Positions 56,437 through 64,000 of a DNA stretch of 64,000 nt are shown here, in pieces. This DNA is from Gautieria morchelliformis. Taxonomy: Eukaryota > Basidiomycota > Agaricomycetes > Gomphales > Gomphaceae. The stretch covers positions 62,001-126,000 of the forward strand of contig WHVA01000116.1 of NCBI GenBank assembly GCA_015179125.1. Direction: 5' to 3'. The first letter of the stretch is position 1; each line of letters begins with the position of its first letter. The notes below the pieces were generated by a model. The model was given only the letters and a program-made list of their open reading frames with translations. It did no database searches and was not told the origin of the DNA. The position numbers and the translations under genes are program-made.

Positions 56437-58525
56437 ATGGCCAGCAATATCTCTGCCCTTGTTGTCCTCGGGTGTCTTCTAACATTATACCTGGTGTCGA
56501 TCCGGGTTCTGACCCGAAAACGACTTCCTCTGCCACCCGGACCTCTCAGATGGCCACTCGTAGGAAATGTCTTTAATATGCCTCAGACCAAAGAATGGAT
56601 CAAGTTTGCAGAGTGGCAGAAAGTTCACGGTGACTGACTTCTGGTCTTTTTTAAAGCCTAAATGCTTAAATTAGCTCGACTTGGATATTATAGGGGACAT
56701 GATATATCTGTCGGTATTCAACCGCTCTATCGTTGTCCTCAATTCTGCCCAGGCAGCTATAGAGCTGTTAGGCAAACGATCTTCTATTTACTCTGACCGC
56801 CCACGCTTGATGATGGCAGGAGATCTAATTGGCTGGGACCGGTCACTAGCATTAATCCCCTACAGCGAACGATTTCGCCAGACCCGCCGTCTGTTCCACA
56901 GTGTGATAGGTCCGCGGCCTGCGCAAATATTCTGGAAGCTCCAAGAGAAGGAATGTGGCCGGTTTCTGTGCAGCCTCTTAGACACGCCAGATCAATTTCT
57001 CTCCCATATACAACAGTGAGCACCCTCCGTTTGTTCGCACCACTATTAATCTGTAACGTGAACAAAGCACCGCAGGGGCAATAATACTCAGTATTTCTCA
57101 TGGTTATGATGTATCGGATAGCCAGGAGGACCCGCTAGTGACCCTCGCAGAGTTAACGGTGGACGAATTCTCCATGGCGGTGGCCCCCGGTGCCTTCCTG
57201 GTCGATTTTTTACCTTGGTGTCCGTCTTGTTTCTCGTGATCTGCCCATGTTCAGCTTGCTCATTTATGTAATCTCAGTGAAGTATGTCCCTGCCTTCCTC
57301 CCCGGGATGGGATTCAAGAAAAAAGCGTCGATATGGCGGAAGGACCTAATGGATATGGCGGAGTTACCTTACGAGTTTACTAAAAGTCAAATGGTACGTT
57401 ATTTCCTCGCAATATGCAAAGGTTCACATATTCCTTCAGGCCAAAGGACAGGCTCGGACTTCGTTTACCTCACGATTGCTTGAGAATGGATGTACGCCGG
57501 AGAGTGAACCAGATATTAAGTGGGCAGCCCTATCTATGTACTCAGGTAATGCCATTGTCCGAGTATTTTCACTCGATACTCATTTGGGACGATTTTCAGC
57601 TGGATCCACGACGGTGCGTCTTACTTTACGGTGTCGCATCTCTTTCCAGTAGCCCATGATGTTGTGTCTAGGTTGTCTCGTCGATCATGACGTTCTTCCT
57701 CGCCATGTGCACACATCCTCAAGTCCAGCTCGCCGCGCAGGCTGAGATAGACTCTGTGATAGGTAGTGAGCGACTTCCGTTGGTTTCTGATCGTTCGCAG
57801 TTACCATACATCGACGCGATGGTGAAGGAGATCCTCCGGTGGGGCCCAATCGCACCATTGGGTGAGTGATATCTCTACTGGGTTCGATTGTTGTGTGGCA
57901 ACTTCGATATGACAGGCCTCCCGCATCGTCTGATGAAAGACGACGCCTATGAGGGTTTCAGGATCCCTGCTGGATCCTTGGTTATTGCAAACATATGGTT
58001 TCAAAGCCATTTTATGTTTTAACTACTTATTTATTGCGACCCCCAGGTGGATGCTTAACGATCCCAAGGTATTCCCAAGCCCATCCGAGTTCCGTCCCGA
58101 GCGTTTTCTAGAAAAGGAAAATCCGGAGGACGTGACGGACCCGTCTGAGCTCGTGTTTGGATTTGGGAGAAGGTCAGGAGACTTCCTGGTCGGTGTTTGA
58201 TCCTCAATTTCATCCGTCATGCTCGCGCAGAATCTGTCCCGGACAACACCTTGCAGAGCCCTTCCTGTTCCTCAGTGTCGCGATGACTCTCGCCGCGTTC
58301 ACGATCACAAAAGCCGTTGATGACCATGGCAACATAATTGAGCCTGAGATAGAATGGATGCCCGGGACGATCAGGTTGGATGATTTTTGACTGATCTTTC
58401 TCTTTTAGATAATTAATGTAACCCTTTGCTCATGCAGTCATCCAAAGCCGTTCAAATGTCAGATTAAGCCTAGGTCCACACAAGCGGTGGCTTTAATCAG
58501 ACGGTTAAGAGAGCAGAAGGACTAG
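56437..58525 (+). CDS. Cytochrome P450 monooxygenase
   Basis: Membrane-anchored haem monooxygenase; substrate unknown. The start MASNISALVVLGCLLTLYLV is the ER anchor, followed by LPLPPGPLRWPLVGNVFNMP (proline hinge). Splicing gives GDMIYLSVFNRSIVVLNSAQ, SIYSDRPRLMMAGDLIGWDR, YSERFRQTRRLFHSVIGPRP, AKGQARTSFTSRLLENG, then the I-helix AGSTTVVSSIMTFFLAM, whose AGSTT comes from a 14-base exon (57600-57613). Next are the K-helix KEILRWGPIAPLG (ExxR), FRPERFLEKENPEDV (PERF) and the haem loop FGFGRRICPGQHLAEP (Cys ligand, split by an intron after 58173). C-terminus HPKPFKCQIKPRS, stop TAG 58523. All key residues are present; about 500 residues with a dozen introns. It resembles the P450 clans expanded in wood-decay and litter fungi. 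No biosynthetic partners are adjacent. Confidence 0.93.
57600..57613 (+). other. 14-base micro-exon of the P450 (I-helix AGSTT)
   Basis: CTGGATCCACGACG lies between acceptor TTTTCAG and donor GTGCGT. With TCAG before and GTTGTC after, it codes S-A-G-S-T-T-V, the conserved oxygen-activation motif. Without it the frame and motif are both lost. Confidence 0.85.
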
Positions 58526-59406
58526 TTCTGGTCAGCGAGGATGACAACGACGTTTGGCCAGACGGGGGACCTACTTGCCAGTTGGGTGTAAATGTAATTA
58601 TAGCTTGCAGCAGTAGTCCAGTACTTCAATGAAGCATTAGGAAACGTTACTATACTTATATTTTTAAAATGTTTAATTACCGCCAGCAGTGCTATTTTCT
58701 GTCACTGAGGGTTGTTGATCAACTACTAGTAGCACGCACAAGCCTGTCACGGGTATTTCAAAATCGGCCCGGACTTCTCCACGGCAGATCTCGTCATGCA
58801 GATCTTGACGCGTCAAGACGACATCCGAGGTGGAGTCTTCCGACACTATGTGGAAGCCAAAATTCAGGCAAGGAGCCGGGGTGAGCGCGCAGGATGTTAC
58901 TCTATTATGATGACTAGAACCAGCTAACGTCATCTGTCCTGACCAGCAGCGTCTCATCTTCGCGCGCGTGCGTCTTTTTCTTTTCTTTGGGACTGGCTTG
59001 ATCCGGTGAGAAGAAATTAAAGCAAGCCTTCGCTCTTACTTCGCCATATCATCCTCGGAAGAATGTGCTGGCGTGGGTGATGGGAAAGGTATTATTAGCA
59101 CACCCACATGTATCCGCATCAGTATGGTTGAATGAGACATGCGCCACTACTACATGATTTCAACGAGGTTGACCCTTGTAACAGACCCTCACATTAATTA
59201 CAGATCCAAAATACAATAGGCGAGCGCCGGTTTGTATTGTTTATATGTCGAAGGTGCCATTGCCGATCAAGCTAATCGCCTGATCATGCGTTCAGCCTTA
59301 AGCGTCGCATTGACACCCTTGACACCCCCTACATCGGGGTCCTTTGACACGCCCTCTTCACGCGTTGGACGGTCGTGCGACGCGTTCCGCTGGTCTAGAC
59401 GACCTC
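58526..59406. other. Intergenic, nothing seen
   Basis: Overlapping short frames only. The right end should hold the promoter of the Gfd2-like gene. Confidence 0.5.
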
Positions 59407-61393
59407 ATGGCAGACTTCCAGCTTGTTGACCCACAAGGATGGGAGTGGGATCTACAATCAGTGAGCAATTAATAGAAGCCCTTCTCATTGTCCTCGTCGA
59501 GATCTAACATGGGTTAGATATACTCGGCCTACATGAACTATTTCCAGCTTCATAGCGTACCCTGGTGAGCTTCTCTCGGTTTAGTAAGGCCTGAAATAGG
59601 TGGCAAATCCCTTCTTCATGTAGGTATGATCGCACATGGGGGTACCTCTTTGCGAACCTGGAAGCCTTTCTCTCCTTTGGCTGGCCTGCAATCGTTGTCA
59701 CCGATGCTTCAACTGGCCGTGCGCATATCGTTACCCGCATGACCTCGATTGGCGCGTTCATAAAAATGATAAAGACACGGTTAGTGTTGGCGCTACCGAC
59801 CGGCACCCAGTCTGAGGAATCATTGACCGCAGATTCGGAGAAAGTCTACCGGTGGTAGAGAATATGGTACGCGTTGCGTCATTCGCGTGTTGGGCTTCTG
59901 ACCGAGACAGCCGGCGGCTTCCTAAGCTTCACATCACTCCTTTCGAAACCCATAACCGGCACCTGCGAACGGTCTCCGACTCTACTTCGTACAAGAAAAT
60001 ACATAGCACCCTGCCGGCCGCCACGCTCGCTGCACAGAAGGTCCACGTCAGATCAGGAGAGCCCAAGTGGGTTCGAGATTTATGGAGGAGGAAGGACAAA
60101 ACATTTTTGGCGATTGATTTCGAATGGTCTGAACGTAACGCCAGCCGCTGCTTAGAGTGGGGATATGCTGCGGTACGGTGCGGCCATTTGGATGCGTGAG
60201 TGCTTTTCCGTGGTAGATGGGAGCTGCTTGTGACGGTGTGTGCAGGATGGGCGTCTGGCCACCTGTCCCAGAGAAGAATTATCGGTACTGCCGTATTCTA
60301 TACTCTCAATATTTCTTTGACACCAGTGTCACAGGAAGGGCCACTTTATCGTCGCAGACTACGTTGACAAAGTGCACAATAAACACTGCCCTACATTTCC
60401 TTGGGAGGCAAGTTGTACTCCACTATTTCCCCCTCCTTGCTCATCGTGCCCTTAGTATGCTGTCAGTCATTCCAGATCACATAACAATCCTTATTATTTT
60501 ATACTGACAGCAATTTAGTTTGGCGAAAGTCAGGTAATTCCCAAGGCCAAACTTGGCGAAATTGTGCAAGCTACGATTAGTAGTTTAGCTAGTCCTGACT
60601 CTGAGACGGTTCCGAATCAACTTGTCCTGGTCGCTCACGGTATTGGAGGCGGCCTTGAACGCTTAGCCGACCTCAAAGTCAGTGAGTATATGATTGGCCT
60701 CATTGTAGGAATACTCGTGACCAAATATTTCTCCCAGAGCTGCCGAATAATATCCTGATCATAGACACAGCAACGTTTGAGCGCCAGCTTTTCGCCAAAG
60801 GCAAGCGTGGAGCCATGATAGATACCCACACCAATAAGCCTCGCGCGCCTGGAACGACTTTATCGTTGAGGAAGACCCTCTATTCCCTGAATGCTGACTT
60901 GGGCTGCGCGTGGCATTGCTCTGGAAACGATGCTTTCGGTACGCTGCTAGCTCTTCAACTCCTCCTCCAACCCGAAAACACGCCGATCCCTGTTGTTCGC
61001 ACCAAACGGAGCGCGACTCACAGCCCCACCCCCGGCTTTACCATTAATCCTAATATCGGAGCTGGGTACCGCACTCTACCCTCCCGGAGCCTCAGTAGAG
61101 CAGGCATCACTACCCCGAGACCAGGAACCGGAGATTCCGAAGATCTTGAGACACATGCACAGGGGCTTACTCAACTGGGAAGCGGACGGCCTCAGAGTCC
61201 AAAACGAGGGGCACGACCGTTGCACCCCCCTTCATCCTTCGCAGGTGGAGGCGCAGCATCTGTGGTGACTAATGATGCGACTCGAGCGGGCATACAGGGG
61301 GGTCCTGCCACAGGCGGGCGTGTTTCAAAAAGGACTTCCTTCGGACCTCTAGACGTGTTGAGATTGGGAGGATTTCGATTGAGTCGAGGCTGA
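59407..61393 (+). CDS. Gfd2/YDR514C-type DEDDh nuclease-like protein
   Basis: ATG 59407 opens MADFQLVDPQGWEWDLQS; introns with good GT..AG borders join YSAYMNYFQLHSVPWYDRTW, GYLFANLEAFLSFGWPAIVV, TRFGESLPVVENMVRVASFA and RLPKLHITPFETHNRHL. The RNase H-like fold follows: KTFLAIDFEWSERNASRCLE (motif D-x-E), KGHFIVADYVDKVHNKHCP, LVLVAHGIGGGLERLADLKV, LPNNILIIDTATFERQLFAK, NKPRAPGTTLSLRKTLYSLN and CAWHCSGNDAFGTLLALQLL (motif H-x4-D). This matches the fungal Gfd2/YDR514C C-terminal domain, placed in the DEDDh exonucleases. The second Asp motif, usually GH-x4-D-L, reads AHGIGGGL, with Gly where Asp is expected. One intron has a GC donor (GAG|GCAAGT, about 60409). The last 130 residues are Ser/Pro/Gly rich and disordered. 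Stop TGA 61391. Confidence 0.8.
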
Positions 61394-62255
61394 TCAAATA
61401 TAAGAGTTTCCCACACGGATGGACAACGCAGATGGACTAACGTTCCATTTGTCCCTTTTTGCTTTAGTACTTCATAATTGTGGACTTATGCTAGCCTGCG
61501 TGTGTAGTACTTCTCTCCCGATGTAGTAGCTGCATGGGTTGTTATATGTAACTCCGTACATGGATTATGCTCCGTTCCATGGACAGTATGCGATAGCCAC
61601 TGTGTCATCTGTTATAGGAGCAAATACCTACAGAGCGACGTTGAAGTACTAAGGTCAGGCTTGTCGCCGACACATTCAAGGTACCAAAGAATACAGGGAT
61701 ACCATGGATCTAGCTAGATGTCTGCCTTCCGATGACGACTTCAAGCTCCAAGTTCATAACATTGTCTTCCCAGAGCCTCGTGGAGGCGGTTGGACATGTA
61801 GCTTATAGCCTCGTCCAGCATCCATTTACTACGGTGGCGCTCGCCTTACGTAAGGTTCGCATCATTAAAAGTGCGCGCTGCGTGACCTTGTCACACATGA
61901 CACGTTTCACCCGCCTCTCGATATACAGTCATCCCTCGCCATCCGACTCCATCATGGGGCCGCAGGGCTACCTAATATCACACCGGCATCCTGGGTGTGG
62001 ATTGCGCTCCAAGGGCCGCCTGGTCGGCATAATGGCTCCACAATGTCAGATATCTGCCAGACACGGTCGAGAGGTGCTACTAGTACGTCACTTGATGATA
62101 ACCTACCGTTAGCTGAGCTCGCCTTCATGGTAGATTAGTAAAGGTGCCTTCCTTAAAGCGCATCTGGTCCCCTCAGCCCGTGACCCGATCAGGGTGGCTG
62201 TTATGTAGATCATATCCGAGGCACAGAACAATAATATCTAGTAAGGTCATCTACT
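61394..62255. other. No supported gene
   Basis: One plus-strand frame (61732-62112) is open for 126 codons. A short part (QSLVEAVGHVAYSLV) faintly recalls dihydroneopterin aldolase but lacks the rest of that fold, so no call is made. Confidence 0.45.
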
Positions 62256-62322
62256 TTGAAATTCACACAAAAATTGGGATTTTCAAATTGCTTGATTTTT
62301 AGTGAGGTTATTACTCTGTGCC

Positions 62323-62373
62323 CTTGGTCTCGGTCATCATCAGACTTGGTGTCTGAGGATGACCGAGACCAAG
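62323..62373. repeat. Hairpin 1: inverted repeat, 23-base arms
   Basis: Arms CTTGGTCTCGGTCATCATCA+GAC and its reverse complement, one mismatch, loop TTGGT of 5 bases. It lies within the coding frame for WSRSSSDLVSEDDRDQD. Confidence 0.95.
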
Positions 62374-62456
62374 ACGATGATGATGCGTCTGGTAATTTCC
62401 AACCATGTCGTCGCCCGGCCGCCAAGCAACGTCGCGCAACCGCACCCTCGTCCAGT

Positions 62457-62519
62457 GACGAGGAGCCTTAGGCGGATGACGATTGGAGTCCAATCGTCGT
62501 CCGCCTAAGGTTCCTCGTC
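62457..62519. repeat. Hairpin 2: inverted repeat, 30-base arms
   Basis: Arms of 30 bases (62457-62486 and 62490-62519) pair with two mismatches around a 3-base loop AGT. It separates the two frames of the zinc-finger gene. Confidence 0.95.
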
Positions 62520-62943
62520 GCCCTGCGGGTCCTAAACCGCCCAAGCCATCACCCAAAACAAAAGGCAACCGTGGCGAAGACTACCAGAAAGGTCCTTGCA
62601 ATTGTCGTGTCGCCTTTGCGCACGGCGACCGTAAAGGTAAAATCTGCAAGCGCCTCTTTGAGTCCGGTCGACATTTGGATCTCAAACGTCACAAGGCTAC
62701 CCATGCCGTGCAGGAGTGGAAATGGCTCGAGGACGGTGTAATCTCACGCACGGGAGGAGGCCCGTGGCACTTGAAAGTCTTTGATGGAAAGGAGCGTGGT
62801 TTGGTTTGTCCCAACGGGAAGTGTCCAACCACTTTCACACGCTACGACGCTCTAAAGCGCCATATGGAATGTGGCACTTGCAAGTGGGGCCACCTCAACT
62901 CGGGCCGGGACCACTTGGATAATTGACAGCTGAAGGCCAAGAT

Positions 62944-63004
62944 CATCAGTGATCAGCGACCGCGGTTTACGCGTCCTGTAGACCGCGGTCGCTGATCACT
63001 GATG
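62944..63004. repeat. Hairpin 3: inverted repeat, 23-base arms
   Basis: Arms 62944-62966 and 62982-63004 (CATCAGTGATCAGCGACCGC+GGT and reverse complement) pair perfectly around a 15-base loop. It starts 17 bases after the zinc-finger stop codon and could act in 3'-end formation. Confidence 0.95.
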
Positions 63005-63197
63005 GACTGAGCCCATCATTTCTGTATAATGTGAGTTGAATCATCCTACTTCTTGTATGTGCAAGGGCTAAGTGTCGAACGATAAGTACGAACGAGTTGC
63101 CCCAGCGCGTAGACCGCCGTCGCTGATGGAACTGAGCTCATCATTTCTGTCTAACGTGAGTTGAATCATCCTACTTCTTGTATGTGCAAGGGCTAAG
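62981..63197 (+). repeat. Direct repeat, about 90-110 bp, two units
   Basis: From GACCGCGGTCGCTGAT (62981) and again from GACCGCCGTCGCTGAT (about 63112) the sequence runs on as CATCATTTCTGT, GTGAGTTGAATCATCCTACT, TCTTGTATGTGCAAGGGCTA. The second unit lacks part of the hairpin arm. The repeat lies downstream of the zinc-finger gene. Confidence 0.85.
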
Positions 63198-63392
63198 TTC
63201 GCGTTCCTGCAGCTGTACTAATTGCCTCCTGTATTGTATCTCGGCTATCTTTCTCTGTTCTCCGAATCCCCGCTCCCATTTCATCGGCCCTTTTCGTATT
63301 TTTGTATCTCGTTTAGATCTCTGTTGTCCTGTTGCGCTCTTACTTTGTAACACGCTTTCTGACTCGACAATTTATCGGGTCTTTCTTGGTTC

Positions 63393-63749
63393 TCACTCTT
63401 CGTAAGACTGATAGGCGCCGGCTACTCGTCCCTTCACGGTACTGTCAGCGTGTGCTTTGGCTACGATCGACCCGACATTTTCTAGTATCCTAGCAAGGCT
63501 TTCCTCCCCAGCATCTAAATTATGTACTCGCATGCTTTGAAATCCATCCAGCCTTGTCGCCAAGGGTGAGGGATTCGTTCGGGCCAGCAAGCGGGCCACC
63601 CTCTGGTCGAAGTGGCCGCCAAACTTCTTTACGACAATAAGGGGCAATAAAGAGAAGGGAGCGCGGTGTGATGGAGGAACGCAGCAAGATGGGAAGGTGA
63701 TAGCGAAGCACCCGAGTAGCAATGGTGTGGAGAAAACCTTCTCGTTCAT
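63393..63749 (-). CDS. Unidentified reverse open frame, 118 codons
   Basis: The second half has protein-like texture (KKFGGHFDQRVARLLARTNP, SMRVHNLDAGEESLARILEN, VGSIVAKAHADSTVKGRVAG, AYQSYEE stop). I do not recognise the family. The first half looks like chance hydrophobic sequence and may be an intron or the wrong frame, so the gene could continue leftward from outside the window. Weak. Confidence 0.25.
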   Translation of the reverse strand: MNEKVFSTPLLLGCFAITFPSCCVPPSHRAPFSLLPLIVVKKFGGHFDQRVARLLARTNPSPLATRLDGFQSMRVHNLDAGEESLARILENVGSIVAKAHADSTVKGRVAGAYQSYEE

Positions 63750-63929
63750 AATTGTGATCCAAATAACTCAACGAAGCGCAAATCATCAATTTATGAAGCG
63801 GATTAATGAGTGATTTGTAGACTTAAGAATGTGTTCCATGATCATGCATGATATACCCCACACCTCACCTGTGTTTCGGCAGCAGCCTTCGACGCGTTCA
63901 ATGCATGCCACAAGCCAACCCGACATAGA

Positions 63930-64000
63930 AAAATGGAATTTTTTATTTTTATTTTTTATATATTAAACCTTTCTTTTTTTATTTTTATTTTTATTTTTGC
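63930..64000. repeat. TTTTTA simple repeat at the window edge
   Basis: Runs of TTTTTA/TTTTTATT make up nearly all of the last 70 bases. Non-coding low complexity. Confidence 0.9.

Larger units (their letters stand above)
62256..62926 (+). pseudogene. C2H2-type zinc-finger gene, possibly broken by a hairpin
   Basis: A first frame (62256-62471) ends in an acidic/Ser stretch (EDDRDQDDDDASGN, APSSSDEEP, stop). A second frame, open from about 62483, continues with RRPPKVPRRPAGPKPPKPSP, then CNCRVAFAHGDRKGKICKRL, FESGRHLDLKRHKATHAVQE and CPNGKCPTTFTRYDALKRHM-ECGTC, two C2H2-like fingers with the F.R..AL.RH pattern. The two frames are not joined by an obvious intron; a 30-base hairpin (62457-62519) sits exactly at the junction and brings the stop. 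Either the hairpin arm is a recent template-switch that broke the gene, or translation starts downstream. Agaricomycete C2H2 proteins of this kind are putative transcription factors; target unknown. Confidence 0.6.

Noticed and set aside
61732-62112. Possible dihydroneopterin aldolase remnant (SLVEAVGHVAYSLV)
   Set aside because: Only about 15 residues are suggestive; the catalytic and tetramer motifs are missing.

Overview
The window is nuclear DNA of a filamentous basidiomycete, most likely an agaricomycete. The genes are full of 50-60 base introns with clear GT..AG borders. The families present (KDZ and Plavaka transposases, Ty1/Copia elements, a multi-exon P450, a Ser/Thr-rich GPI-anchored protein, MRH-type sorting receptor) are typical of that group. 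I saw no rRNA or convincing tRNA gene and no CRISPR array.

Bases 1 to about 29,000 are a transposon landfill. It opens with an LTR-type repeat that abuts a scrap of a 7TM gene. Next comes a decayed Plavaka (CACTA-type) transposase on the minus strand. A plus-strand series follows: a gene with a 12-base minisatellite coding for a Lys-His-Lys-Arg repeat, a KDZ transposase with frame interruptions, unidentified coding scraps including a RING-like piece, and an agaricomycete hypothetical gene with a Lys-rich tail. From about 17.9 kb Copia elements are stacked: an old Copia copy holds a hAT-like MITE, a young complete Copia with identical LTRs, and two copies of the same LTR-type repeat seen at the window start. 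Three separate Copia copies share a primer-binding site that matches the anticodon arm of initiator-Met tRNA.

Bases 29,000-31,600 and several later gaps hold no recognisable gene.

From 31.6 kb on the DNA is host chromosome. In order: epoxide hydrolase (+), GPI-anchored Ser/Thr-rich protein (+), mitochondrial protease Atp23 (+), TPX2-like microtubule protein (-), enoyl-CoA hydratase (+), dithiol glutaredoxin (+) convergent with the complex I 49-kDa subunit (-), degenerate ankyrin repeats (-), MRH-domain sorting receptor (+), cytochrome P450 (+), a Gfd2/YDR514C-type DEDDh nuclease-like protein (+) and a C2H2 zinc-finger gene (+) surrounded by large hairpins. These look like independent housekeeping and metabolic genes rather than a pathway cluster. 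Three (Atp23, glutaredoxin with an optional presequence, NDUFS2) concern mitochondria.

The most notable points are the shared tRNA-iMet primer site, the perfectly homogenised KHKR minisatellite, the dense array of transposase-derived and unknown genes at 2-16 kb, the three near-perfect hairpins around the zinc-finger gene, and a 14-base P450 exon that encodes the oxygen-binding motif.
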